A stretch of 64,000 nucleotides of DNA from Okapia johnstoni (lineage: Eukaryota; Chordata; Mammalia; Artiodactyla; Giraffidae), in contig CM044310.1 of NCBI GenBank assembly GCA_024291935.2, forward strand, positions 84,070,713 through 84,134,712, given 5' to 3'. The notes under the pieces were generated by a model, which was given only the letters and a program-made list of their open reading frames with translations, was not told where the DNA came from and searched no databases. This document shows, piece after piece, positions 11,069 through 21,064 of the stretch. Numbering within the stretch: the first letter of the stretch is position 1; each line of letters opens with the position of its first letter. Made by a program: the position numbers and the translations under genes.

Positions 11069-11291
11069 TTTTTACTTCCCTGGTGCTTCAGATGGTCAAG
11101 AGTCTGCCTCCAATGTGGAGACCCGGGTTCAATCCCTGAATTGGAAAGATACCCTTAAGAATGAAATGGCAATCCACTTCAGTATTCTTACGTGGGGAAT
11201 CCCATGGACAGAGGAGTCTGGCAGGCTACAGTCCATGGGGTCACAAAGAGTCAGACATGACTGAGCGACTAACACACATTTCTTTTTACTT
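11069..11291 (+). mobile_element. Bov-tA SINE with perfect 9-bp target duplication
   Basis: A full Bov-tA from CTTCCCTGGTGCTTCAG to GACTGAGCGACTAACACAC. The direct repeats TTTTTACTT at 11069-11077 and 11283-11291 flank it within the L1M host. Confidence 0.95.
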
Positions 11292-11567
11292 ACTTTGACT
11301 TCAGTTGCTGTTTTTCCTAGCTTTTTAAGGTAGAAGCTTATATAATTTTATATCTTTCTTCTTTTCTAAAATAAACATTTAAAACTACAATTTTCTGTCT
11401 TAGCACCATTGGAGATGTACCCTCAAATTTGACAGTTGGGTTTTTACTGTTATTTAGTTCAAAATAATTTCTAATTTCCCTTATAAATTCTTATTTGAAT
11501 CATGGATTATTTAGTAGTGTGTTTTTAGTCTCAAAATATTTCAGGAATTTGTAGACATATTTTTATT

Positions 11568-12120
11568 CAGTTCAGTTCAGTCACTCAGTCGTGTCTGACT
11601 CTTTGCGACCCCATGAATTGCAGCATGTCAGGCCTCTCTGTCCATCACCAACTCCCGGAGTCTACCCAAACCCATGTCCATCGAGTCGGTGATGCCATCC
11701 AACCATCTCATCCTGTCGTCCCCTTCTCCTCCTGCCCCCAATCCTTCCCAGCATTAGAGTCTTTTCCAATGAGTCAACTCTTCGCATGAGGTGGCCAAAG
11801 TATTGGAGTTTCAGCTTCAACATCAGACCTTCCAATGAACACCCAGGATTGATCTCCTTTAGGATGGATTGATTGGATCTCCTTGCAGTCCAAGGGACTC
11901 TCAAGAGTCTTCTCCAACACCACAGTTTAAAAGCACCAATTCTGCGGACTCAGCTTTCTTCACTGTCCAACTCTTACATCCACACATGACCACTGGAAAA
12001 ACCACAGCTTTGACTAGACGGACTTTTGTTGGCAAAGTAATGTCTCTGCTTTTAAATATGCTAGCTAGGTTGGCCATAACCTTCCTTCCAAGCTGAGGAT
12101 TGATTTTCCTGGCAATCAGA
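11568..12120 (-). pseudogene. BovB ORF C-terminal remnant
   Basis: Minus-strand frames at 11901-12137 and 11662-11904 carry recognisable C-terminal BovB words, including [38 protein letters not shown] and [18 protein letters not shown]. Indels split them into two frames near 11900. No catalytic motif is present. Confidence 0.88.
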
Positions 12121-12215
12121 TCTATTGTGATCCACACAGTCTCAAATGCTTTGGCATAAGTTAAATAAAGCAGGGTGAATATACATGTTTTTCGTAACTC
12201 CCTTGCTTTTTCGAT

Positions 12216-12689
12216 GATCCAGCTTCACGACCCAGATAATCACGATGGTGTGATCACTCACCTAGAGCCAGACATCCTGGAATGTGAAGTCAAGTGGGCC
12301 TTAGAAAGCATCACTATGAACAAAGCTAGTGGAGGTGATGGAATTCCAGTTGAGCTATTTCAAATCCTGAAAGATGTTGCTGTGAAAGTGCTGCACTCGA
12401 TATGCCAGCAAATTTGGAAAACTCAGCAGTGGCCACAGGACTGGAAAAGGTCAGTTTTCGCTCCAATCCCAAAGAAAGGCAATGCCAAAGAATGTTCAAA
12501 CTACCGCACAATTGCACTCATCTCACATGCTAGTAAAGTAATGCTCAAAATTCTCCAAGCCAGGCTTCAGAAATACGTGAACCGTGAACTTCCAGATGTT
12601 CAAGCTGGTTTTAGAAAAGGCAGAGGAACAAGAGATCAAATTGCCAATATTTGCTGGATCATTGAAAAAGCAAGAGAGTTCCAGAAAAC
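12216..12689 (+). pseudogene. BovB RT fragment (inverted 5' part)
   Basis: An uninterrupted frame encodes the N-terminal part of the BovB reverse transcriptase. It includes DILECEVKWALESITMNKAS, then GGDGIPVELFQILKD, then WPQDWKRSVFAPIPKKG, then NYRTIALISHASKVMLKIL. It ends in QAGFRKGRGTRDQIANICWI. These are the RT-0 to RT-4 region landmarks of RTE elements. Motif A (FIDYTKAFD-type) and the YADD motif lie downstream and are not present, so the copy is inactive. The reading frame continues into host L1M sequence as meaningless codons after KTFLL. Confidence 0.93.
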
Positions 12690-12852
12690 ATTTTTATTAC
12701 GGATTTCTAATTTAATACTGCCATGGCCAGAGAACACATTTTTGTATTATTTCAATTTTTGAAATTTTGAGGGGCTTGTTTTATGGCCCAGAATTGATCT
12801 ATCTTGTTTAGTCTTTTATGTATACTTGATAAGAACACATGCTACACATTTG

Positions 12853-13072
12853 TTAATTATATCACTTCAGTCGTGTCTGATTCTTTGCGACCCCATGGAC
12901 TGTACCCACCAAGCTCCTCTGCTCACAGGATTCTCTAGGAAAGAAGAGTGAAATGGGGTGCCACTTCCTCCACTAGGGGATCTTCCCAACCCAGGGATCA
13001 TGAACTCATGTCTCTTGTGTCTCCTGTATTGGCAGGTGGGTTCTTTACCAATAGTCCCACCTGGGAAGCCTC
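12853..13072 (-). mobile_element. Bov-tA SINE nested in L1M
   Basis: Complement of Bov-A body (CTTCAGTCGTGTCTGATTC) followed by the head ending CCCACCTGGGAAGCC. It splits the endonuclease region of the host L1M. Confidence 0.92.
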
Positions 13073-13770
13073 ATATTATAAATGTCTATTAAGTCAGGTT
13101 GGTTGACCATGTTGTTCAAATCACCCATACCCTTTCTGATTTTTTGTCTCCTTTTCTATCAGTTACTGAGAAAGGAACACTGAGTATCCATCTCTGATTG
13201 TGGATTGATCTATTTCTCCCTTTAGTTCTGTCAATATTTACTGCAAGTAGTTTGATGTGCTATTTGACACACACACATTTAGGATTATCATGTTTTCTTG
13301 ATGAATTGACTCTACTCTTATGAAATATATCTCTCGCATGTCTGGTAATATTTCCTGTTTTGAAGTCTTTTTTGTCTGATTAACAGAGGCATACCATTTT
13401 TCTTATGAGTAGTGTTTGCCCAGCATATCTTTTTCCTTTTTGACTCTTCGTCTATCTGCAATTTTATACTTTAGGTGCATCATTGCAGATAGCACTTAGT
13501 TGTTTATCCATCCTGATAATCTTGGCTTTGTAACTGGAGTATTTGTCCCCATTTAAATGCAAATAGTCATTGATAAAGATTGGGTTTCAATATACTATTT
13601 GGGGTCTTTTCCCTCTATTTTTCTTCTTCTAGTCTCTGATCCTTGACTACCCTTTCTTGCCTTCTTTCATACTCATTGAGTACCTTTTTAGAATTTCATT
13701 TTTTTCTTATTTGTTTGTAATTTGTGTGTGTATTTTCTATTGCTGCTCACGAGAATCATAATACACATTT

Positions 13771-14039
13771 ATTAACTGAGTCAATGAGTGGTGCAGTGTG
13801 TACCCACCCCTACTAATACCTCATCAAGCCTGGGAGGAGACCACCACGAGCCCTAGTGCAGCCAAAATTAACAGCATGCCAGTGCAGTAGAAATGTTTTC
13901 ATTTCCGGTTCACATTTTGACATCAAAGAGTTCTAGTCTCAACTCTAGCACAACTGCTTCTTGGTTTAGTTGCAGTTTTACTCCTTCCTTAATACAATTA
14001 TCTTTTCATCTATTAAATACACATTTCTTCCTCTGCCTA
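13771..14039. other. Unassigned DNA upstream of the L1M
   Basis: Nothing recognisable was found. It may include the poorly conserved 5' part of the same L1M. Confidence 0.35.
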
Positions 14040-14160
14040 TATGTCAGAATTACCTTTGAAGGTTTTAAAAACTATGCATGCCTAGATCCTATCCAAGATC
14101 TACTGAATCAGGATCTTCAGAAAGCTTCCAATATACAGATAAAGTTGAGAACCACTACAT
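14040..14160 (+). mobile_element. MER5A-like hAT relic
   Basis: GTCAGAATTACCTTTGAAGG, GATCTACTGAATCAGGATC and AAGTTGAGAACCACTAC follow the MER5A order and its terminal inverted repeat. The left end is degraded. Confidence 0.7.
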
Positions 14161-14340
14161 TACTGACTGTCCACTAAATACTGGGCTGGGCCCTGGCTAT
14201 AAGCAATAATCCTTTAATGCCTCCTACCTATGTGCCACAACGCAAGTTCCCTAACAGAAATGTATACAAGTTCCTTCTCTCTTCTAATTATGTACAGGGC
14301 TAGAAGGAGGAAAAAAATAGAAACTAAAGAAGCTCATCAA

Positions 14341-14408
14341 GTTTCTTGTTGTTGTTGTTCAAAGTAGGTTGACTTTTTGCGACCTTATGGACTGCAGCAC
14401 ACCAGGCT
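14341..14408 (-). mobile_element. Bov-A/Bov-tA 3' fragment
   Basis: TTCTTGTTGTTGTTGTTC tail complement followed by TTTTTGCGACCTTATGGACT and CAGCACACCAGGCT. It is truncated at both the head and part of the body. Confidence 0.82.
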
Positions 14409-14409
14409 A

Positions 14410-14697
14410 TATAACATTTGTATATTAACATATATATATGGAATCTAGAAAGATGGTACTGATGAACATATTTGCAGATAGCCAGTAGGAATTAGCTGTA
14501 TAATGCAGGGAGCTCAAATCCAGTGCTCTGTGACAACCTAGAGGGGTGGTATGGGGTGGGAGGTGGGAGGGAGGTTCAAGAGGGAGGAGACATGTGTATA
14601 CCTATGGCTGATTCATGTTGATGCATGGCAGAAACCAATACAATACTGTAAAGCAATTATCCTCCAAGTAAAAATAAATAAATTTAAAAAATAATGT
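14410..14697 (+). mobile_element. Ruminant L1 3' UTR with A-rich tail
   Basis: GGAATCTAGAAAGATGGTAC, GAGGTGGGAGGGAGGTTC, ATACCTATGGCTGATTCATG and CAATACAATACTGTAAAGC are followed by AAAAATAAATAAATTTAAAAA. It is a 5'-truncated copy. Confidence 0.9.
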
Positions 14698-15463
14698 ACT
14701 AGAAAAAGAAGCACTACCCCTTCACATTTCCTCTTTGTGTTCTCTGTGTATGGACTGTGCATTCTTATAATGCTCAAATTATTTCTAAGCCATTGACTCC
14801 ATCTCTACTCAGTGGATGCTCTGGTTGGTCTGTCATGACCAGCTAGCAGAAGCTAGTGGATACTCATGCAAGCAGGGTCTTGGGGCCCTACAAGGCCATA
14901 ATCACACCCAAAGTTCAGTGAATTCCTTAATCTTTTCAATGCGGCAGAGCATGCTTTGGGATTTACCATTCACCCTGAAAGCCTCGTTGATAGCTGAGAC
15001 ACTTGCTCTTTTCCAAATTACTAGAGTTATGTGTGCGGCACCATGAGTGTCATAACATGTGATTTTACCAGGCTTTTGTTTTTAGTCCATTTTGGGGTAG
15101 ACAAGAATCATGTGATTATAGTGATACTTTGCATGGCTGCCTAGAAAATCAGGTAAGGCTGCCATACATGAAAACGGGCACCAGATAGAGGTGCCCAGAA
15201 GCTAAATTCAAAATGGCCACTAACATCTCCCTCACCTTATGGGCCTGAATGCAAGCTGGAGCGGAAGTGGGGTTTCATACACAGGTGAGAAAGCTCATTG
15301 CCTTGAACTGGGTGTGCCTTGTAGGCTGTCACACTAGCTTACAGGAAATCCTGCTGGGAACAGAGGAAGCAAGCTTCTCCCAAACAAGAGGTTTCAAACT
15401 GGAAGCATGCAGGCTGGAAATAACTGCATTAGGGTTTCTGCAGTCCTATATACACCTGTGTAT
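14698..15463. other. Unassigned intergenic DNA
   Basis: No repeat or domain was recognised. The plus frames 14816-15046 and 15249-15470 are short and lack splice or promoter context. Confidence 0.4.
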
Positions 15464-15696
15464 GAGTTAGAAGGGCTTCCCTGGTGGCTCAGTGGTTAAA
15501 AAAAAAACCTGCCTTCCAATGCAGAAGACACAGGTTCAATCCCTGGATTGGGAAGATTCCCTGGAGGAGGAAATGGCAACCCACTCCAGTATTTGTGCCT
15601 GGTGAATCCCATGGACAGAAGAGCCTGGAGGGCTAGAGTCCATGGGGTTGCAAAGAGTTGGGCACAATTTCGTGACTAAACAACAACGAGTTAGAA
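15464..15696 (+). mobile_element. Bov-tA SINE with 9-bp target duplication
   Basis: The element runs from GGGCTTCCCTGGTGGCTCAG to ACTAAACAACAAC. GAGTTAGAA at 15464-15472 and 15688-15696 is a perfect duplication. An unusual run of ten A lies in the head (15500-15509). Confidence 0.95.
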
Positions 15697-16230
15697 AAAG
15701 GTACTCCTAGGTCATCTATGTAGACCTACTCGAGGGCCCTCAGCTAAAACACAACCTACCCAATTGTACATGATGGCCCCGGAGGCCATACATGCTTTTT
15801 CTCTTTTTTAAAATATCAGAATATTCTACCAAAAAACCTCCACCGGATCTACATTTTCTCTTGAAAAACCAGAATGGTGGCACACTGAATTCACATTCCC
15901 CCATGACAGCTGTCATAAATGTAATTAGCAGATGCCCATTTGAGATGGGCCATGTGCTCTCCAGTTCACTGCCATCCATTCCACACCCCAGTATCTTTTC
16001 ACTCAGCTCACTTTGCTCACTAACCTGTCAGACACTAAGGACATTAAAGTTTGCAACCACTCAAGGATTTCAGGGCCCAGTGTAGCACACAGTGTCAGGG
16101 TTAGTTTTCCTTCTTGCCTCCCTGAAACAGTGAAAAGAGATTCCATGGGGACCAACACTGCTCTTACTTACATGGAGGTTAAACTGGTGGGATCTGGAGT
16201 TAGCTTGCCCTGAGTTTAAGGACCTTATCT
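15697..16230. other. Unassigned intergenic DNA
   Basis: No repeat or domain was recognised. Overlapping short frames on both strands (15740-16315) have no family signature. Confidence 0.4.
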
Positions 16231-16234
16231 GCCA

Positions 16235-16365
16235 CTTCCTGCCTTTTTGACCTCCACCTGAAATCTGATTCCTACTCACTTCTGCCTTTCCTTTAAGGTT
16301 CAGCCTGAAAGGCACCTCCTCCCAGAGGCTCTCTCAGACTGCCTCCCCCTGCAGGGATCAACTTG
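16235..16365 (+). mobile_element. Probable L2 LINE fragment
   Basis: CTGCCTTTCCTTTAAGGTTC, GAAAGGCACCTCCTCCCAG and AGGCTCTCTCAGACTGCC resemble the conserved L2 3' region. Confidence 0.5.
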
Positions 16366-16659
16366 AACCTCAAAGGTTCACACCCTATATAGTGAGCCTA
16401 CATGCCCTCATGGCAGTGGTTGGTGATCTAGGTAGGCTTCAGGGAGTCTATGCACCTGGCTGAAATGCAATGTAAAATATTGTGTATATGTGATTTTATG
16501 CATTTTGGGACGAAGATAGTAGACAGCTTTCATCAGATCTCCAAATGGATTTGCAAACACAAAAGCTTTAAGAACCACTATTCAGAGCCTTTATCTATAC
16601 TAATTTTCCCCATGTGGAGTTTACCTTTTAATATCTTATCACTCTTAATTATTATGTTT

Positions 16660-16985
16660 ATTTATGTATCAGGTAAGATCACAGCCATGTTGCAGAAACA
16701 AACAACTCCGAAACCTCAGGAGCTTACAATAATAAATGTTTATTTCTCACGCAAAATCCACTCTGGTGCTAGATAATTCTTCCAGGCTACTGCCTTCCAT
16801 TTAATGAGTCAGCTCATACTTTTATAGCAGCTTATGCTTCCACAACTGCCAACAGAGGGATGGAGAATCTCACACCCAAGCAATCAAATCCTTCTTTCTA
16901 GAAACAAAACATGTCACTTGCTCTTCCATTTCAACAGGCGAAACAAATTCTTACTGAACCTAGTGAGGGTAAGAAAGTTCTAACC
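16660..16985 (+). mobile_element. Ancient mammalian repeat, family not assigned
   Basis: The order CAAACAACTCCGAAACCTCAG, AATGTTTATTTCTCACGC and ACATGTCACTTGCTC resembles a mammal-wide repeat with a CTCAGTGGCTTACAACAA-type start. I cannot name the family with certainty. Confidence 0.4.
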
Positions 16986-17286
16986 TCCATATACTCAAAA
17001 GAAGAGGACTGAAAATATTAGCAAGCAGTTGACCTAAAAGAGTAGACTACTGACCTAAGTAACTGTGGAAAATGGTATTTTGACTAGAAACTATAAAGCT
17101 AAAGAAAGAAAAAAACTGTATATAATCTTTGCACTTTAGTTAGTAGTTTCTCTCTCAGGGATGCAGGTTAATAATTCTGGAGCTATGTGTATACACTAGA
17201 CTTGAACAAATATGTAAATAAATGGTAGATAATTGGAGCCAGGATTCTGTCAGAGAAAGAAATTTGCAAATAAGCAGGCAGGCCTG

Positions 17287-17838
17287 TATGCAGGTCAAGA
17301 AGGAACAGTTAGAACCGGGCATGGAACAATGGATTGGTTTCAAATTGAGAAAGGAGTAGGTCAAGGCTGTAGATTGTCACCCTGCTTATTTAGCTTATAT
17401 ACAGGGTACATCACGTGAAATGCTGGGCTGGATGAATCACAAGCTGGAATCAAGACTGCCGGGAGAAATATCAATAACCTCAGATATGCATATCTGAGGT
17501 TATTGATATTTCTCCCGGCAATCTTGATGAGAGTAAAAGAGGAGACTGAAAAAGCTGACTTAAAACTCAACATTCAAAAATCTATGATCATGACATCTGG
17601 CCCCATCACTTCATGGCAAATAGATAGGGAAATAGTGGAAACAGTGGCAGATTTTATTTTCTTAGGCTCCAATGTTACTGCAGACGGTGACTGCAACCAC
17701 AAAATTAAAGGACACTTGCTCCTTGGAAGGGAAGCTGTGACAAACCTACAGTATACTAAAAAGCAGAGGCATTACTTTGCCAATAAAGGTCCATATAGTC
17801 AAAGTTATGGTCTTTCCAGTAGTCATGTATGGATGTGA
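17287..17838 (+). pseudogene. BovB RT remnant broken at the YADD box
   Basis: The upstream frame reads KGVGQGCRLSPCLFSLYTGY and stops at 17418. Another frame resumes in the C-terminal domain (GPITSWQIDREIVETVADFI, FLGSNVTADGDCNHKIKGHL). In intact BovB the catalytic motif is encoded where this copy has AGATATGCA. Here the sequence folds back into its own complement straight after the Tyr-Ala codons, so the two Asp codons that bind the catalytic metals are gone. Divergence from the young copy at 55263 is clearly higher. Confidence 0.88.
17449..17528. repeat. 80-bp near-perfect palindrome
   Basis: Each arm is 40 bases with a single mismatch pair (17456 C opposite 17521 A). The central 64 bp (17457-17520) are a perfect palindrome with no spacer, centred on ATGCAT. 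The left arm is ordinary BovB sequence and the right arm is its reverse complement, so the right arm is the added piece. See the finding for the proposed origin. Confidence 0.98.
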
Positions 17839-17867
17839 GAGTTGGACCATAAAGAAGGCATGCATAT

Positions 17868-18092
17868 GCATGCATGCTAAGTTGCTTCAGTCGTATCCTG
17901 ACTCTTTGAGACCCTATGGACTGTAGCCCTCCAGGCTCCTCTGTCCATGGAATTATCCAGGCAAGAATACTGAAGTGGGTTGGCACTTCCTTCTCCAGGG
18001 AACCTTCCCAACCAGGGACCAAACCTGCATCTCCAATGTCTCTCTTGCACTGGCAGGCAAATTCTCTATTACTGAGCCACATGGAAGGCTTA
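17868..18092 (-). mobile_element. Bov-tA SINE
   Basis: GTTGCTTCAGTCGTATCCTG, CTCCTCTGTCCATGGAATT and the head ending GAGCCACATGGAAGG. ATGCATAT-type words occur on both sides but lie in low-complexity sequence. Confidence 0.9.
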
Positions 18093-18220
18093 TATATGCA
18101 TATACGTATATATAACTAAATATAAAATATAAAAATACATTCAATAATTCAGTATATAAAATAATGCAATAATTAACCTAGAAACTGTCTGGCACATAAT
18201 AAATACTCAATAAATATCAT
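18093..18220 (+). mobile_element. AT-rich stretch and possible MIR tail
   Basis: CTGTCTGGCACATAATAAATACTCAATAAA (18186-18215) matches the order of a MIR 3' end. The remaining sequence is AT-rich. Confidence 0.45.
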
Positions 18221-20069
18221 ACATTATAAGATAATAAAAAGAAGAATCTAGCTGCTGATATGGACATATTCCCATGATATACATTCAAAAATCATCTCTC
18301 ATCCTAACTGAAAGGTTTTTCTGGGGGTACTCATTGGTCCTAGAAGTGAAGGAAGAGACAAAGATTCCTTCCTCCTCAATCTTGTTGTCTGAGTAGGGGG
18401 TGGGGGACTGAGGCCTGAGGTCTCAACCTTGGCATCTGGGCCCACTGCCTCTCAGAAACAGCTGCTCCTCTCTCCCTTGCCACTCACAGGCCAGAAGGGT
18501 TAGCGGAGGTGGATCTGAGCAGATGACCCCTGGAACCCACAGGTCAAACACAGGCTGGGAGAGGGGAGGGCCCCAAGGAGTAGCAGCTGCTGTTTGCTGG
18601 GCTGGGTCTCCTGGGGATTATTTGTTTAAGTTTCAGTGAAATGATTTTAATTTAGTGGATCTATGTTTTATGTTTAGTTTTTCAAAAAAAGATTTTCAAT
18701 CTAGCCTCAGACCTCCCTAGAGGTTGTTGATAGTAATTTAAGTACTCAGTTATTTGGTCTGATATGAGAACAATTGTTCGAGGTCACAGGCTTGACCAGG
18801 GGATCCCTACGTCAACCACCAGACATTTCCTCTGCTTGTGTTATTATTTTATTTTATTCTTCGAAACAAATAATATAGCTAGATTTGATTTGAAATATTA
18901 AATCTACCCAAGACTTGCCTCCTACTCATCCCATTGTCTAGTTCATTCTTTAAAGGCAATGACTTTATTAGCTCTCAGGTGTGCTTTTTGGGTTCTTCCA
19001 GACTTTTTTTTTTGCCCAAGCAGGTAAACATTTGAATATACATATTTGGTTTCCGTTTTGTTTTCTGTTATTTCTTTTAATAGGAAATATTTCTCAGATC
19101 TCCATGATAGGTGCTATGTTTGTTTCCATGCGCTAAAATGCATTCTGAATTTAATGACATTTTAAACAAACTAGTGTTTAATAATAATATCCCCATTCTT
19201 TTGAAAAACAGTTCCTATGGGGGTTTAAGAGCACCTTTACTACACTGTATCACACAGCAGCTATAAGGAAAGGAGTGGATATATCTGCAAAAGTACTAAA
19301 AGATCTACTAAGGAGAAATGTTTTGGAGTAACTATATTTACGCTTTGATTAAAACGGTCCCCAAAATATTCCAAAGTCACTGAGAGCGCACATAGAAGCA
19401 TACAACATTCTTCAGAAAGTTACATGCCAAACCAAGAACAATAGGAAAGCGAACAAAATGGATGAGAGTCAGGGCTAGGTGGTCAAAGGGGTCATTAGCA
19501 GAGTACATACTGTGCAAGGACATACCATTAGGTGGCACTTCTGGCTTCCTGGCTGGCATCGGCCAGACTGGTTGGTGCCTGTACCAAACTGCTGTCAGGC
19601 ATTTTGAATCTCACCTGGTCATTAGCCTTATCTTTCCTGTTCAAGTATTTTAGCAAATTAATTTTCTTTTGAAATTAAACATGTATCTAATAAGAAAGGA
19701 ATCTATGTGCAAGGTTTATGTATTTTATCCACAGAAAGAACTCAGTGCCTATGGCTGTGCAGTCCATAGCCTGCAATCCACTGATTTATAAACCATAGTT
19801 TTCCAAACGCTAAAGGATGCTTCTTCAACACTTCCAGCTGGACTCGAAATGTACCAGGGATTCCACCTCCAGTCTGGGAATGGCCTCTCAGTGCACTGAG
19901 GTGGATTAACTCTCTATTGTTCAAATCCCAAATGTGATCTTCCTCTTCAGCCTAAGCCACTTCAATACTGAGTGAAAGGGGAGGAGGGTCCCTCTAGGAT
20001 CATTCCCACCTAATAGGCTGCAAAGATAAGGACTGCTCATCAGAAATCAAAATCACCTCTGATAACTTT
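18221..20069. other. Unassigned intergenic DNA
   Basis: No gene was recognised. 18400-18610 is locally GC-rich but has few CpG dinucleotides. Minus and plus frames at 19377-19924 are about 60 codons, typical of chance. Confidence 0.4.
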
Positions 20070-20260
20070 CAGGAGTCAGCAAACACAAAGGACCAAATAA
20101 GTATTTTTGGCTTTCTGGGCCAGATGGTCTCTGTGGACATTACTCAGCTCTGTCATTGCAGTGCAATATGGAAACAAAGGGGTATGGCTGTGTTCCAATA
20201 GAACATTCTTTACAAAAAGGGGCCTGTGCAAGCCATGGTTTATAAACCACTGAGGCTGAC
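20070..20260 (+). mobile_element. hAT-Charlie-like MITE relic
   Basis: GAGTCAGCAAACACAAAGG, GGGCCAGATGGTCTCTGTGG, GGCTGTGTTCCAATAGAAC and CCATGGTTTATAAACCACTG keep the order of a mammal-wide MER1-type non-autonomous element. Its ends are complementary (GTCAGCAAAC against a GTTTATAAACC-type end). The same family occurs at 56518. Confidence 0.6.
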
Positions 20261-20653
20261 AACTACCGTTGCCAATACCTTATCTATCTCTAACTCATCA
20301 CTGGTCAGAGGTATCAAAAACCCAACAGCAGATATGGACTCTGAGTCTTGGTTGAGACTTTATAGATTAGGAGACTTGCAGAGAATAAAAGGCCCCAAAG
20401 CGATTCCACTCAGCACTGCCCGGTGACCCCAAAGATAAAGGACTCTCTGATGGTGTGTGATATTTGACCTCCTGTACTCAAGGAAGTCCTGGTCCTTGGA
20501 GGCACAAGTTCACCCAAGACCCCCAACTGAGGAAGTGCACAGGAGCCCAATGAGGAAGGGAAGTTTCAATTTTTATTCTCTAATCTGAGTTTATCTTTCT
20601 CTCTGCATTTGAACACTTGTCTCCAAAATTTAAGTAGAAATATATAGAGAATT
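20261..20653. other. Unassigned intergenic DNA
   Basis: Nothing recognisable was found. Confidence 0.4.
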
Positions 20654-20862
20654 GAGGGCTTCCCAAGTAGCTCAGTGGTAAAGAATCCACCTGCCAATGC
20701 AGGAGGCGTGAGTTTGATCCCTGGGTCTGGAAGATCCCCTGGAGGAGGAAATGGCAACCCCCTCCAGTATTCCTGCCTGGAGAATTCCATGGACAGGGGA
20801 GGCTGGCAGGCTACAGTACATGGGGTCTCAAAGAGTCGGTCACGACTGAGCGACTAAGCATG
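20654..20862 (+). mobile_element. Bov-tA SINE
   Basis: Full head (GGGCTTCCCAAGTAGCTCAG, GTTTGATCCCTGGGTC) and body to GGTCACGACTGAGCGACTAA. Few differences from a canonical copy suggest a fairly young insertion. Confidence 0.94.
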
Positions 20863-20935
20863 CCCACACGCATACAAAGAACTGAAATGTAGAAGTCAGT
20901 CACATATCCCACCTGGGTTAGGCAGACTTTCCCTG

Positions 20936-21064
20936 ATAAGTGAAAATGAAGTTGCTTAATCGTGTCCGACTCTTCGCGACTCCATGGACTGTAGCCTACC
21001 AGGCTCCTCTGTCCATGGGATTTTCCAGGCAAGAGTACTGGAGTGGGTTGCCATTGCCTTCTCC
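20936..21064 (-). mobile_element. Bov-A monomer (tRNA head missing)
   Basis: Complement of the Bov-A body only (TTGCTTAATCGTGTCCGACT to GTTGCCATTGCCTTCTCC). The copy stops before the tRNA-derived head. Confidence 0.88.

Larger units (their letters stand above)
11559..12698 (-). mobile_element. BovB (RTE) LINE with 5' inversion, nested in L1M
   Basis: The main part is in minus orientation. The BovB 3' terminus is at about 11568 (complement of the ACTGAACTGAACTGA tail) and the sequence runs upstream to GATGATCCAGC near 12216. An internal deletion near 12095-12125 removes a large part of the RT 3' region. From about 12216 to 12689 the sequence turns round and reads as BovB RT in plus orientation. 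ATTTTTATT at 11559-11567 and 12690-12698 is a 9-bp target-site duplication. The inverted part ends near the RNA position where the main part stops, with roughly 40 bp represented in both orientations. This fits twin priming. Confidence 0.9.
10758..13770 (-). mobile_element. Old L1M, ORF2 RT to endonuclease portion
   Basis: Four blocks keep the L1 order on the minus strand. 10795-11068 and 11292-11558 are RT and the region between RT and endonuclease (TTTCTAATTTCCCTTATAAA and ATTATTTAGTAGTGTGTTTT). 12699-12852 and 13073-13770 are the endonuclease and upstream region (TGTTTTATGGCCCAGAATTG, CATTTAGGATTATCATG, TGATTAACAGAGGCATACC). The joined old element is therefore about 2.3 kb here, besides the 3' portion at 9690. 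Many stops and indels are present and nothing is translatable. Insertions are Bov-tA 11069-11291, BovB 11559-12698 and Bov-tA 12853-13072. Confidence 0.8.
17265..17860 (+). mobile_element. BovB (RTE) LINE fragment with internal palindrome
   Basis: The copy enters the BovB RT near TGTATGCAGGTCAAGAAGG. It runs through GCTGTAGATTGTCACCCTGC to the C-terminal region (ATGTATGGATGTGAGAGTTG). It lacks both the 5' half and the BovB 3' tail, because a Bov-tA SINE abuts it at about 17868. An 80-bp near-palindrome at 17449-17528 replaces the segment just after the first codons of YADD. Confidence 0.9.

Noticed and set aside
12175..12762. A 195-codon plus-strand open frame as a possible novel gene
   Set aside because: It is the inverted BovB reverse transcriptase fragment, and it runs into L1M host sequence at its end.
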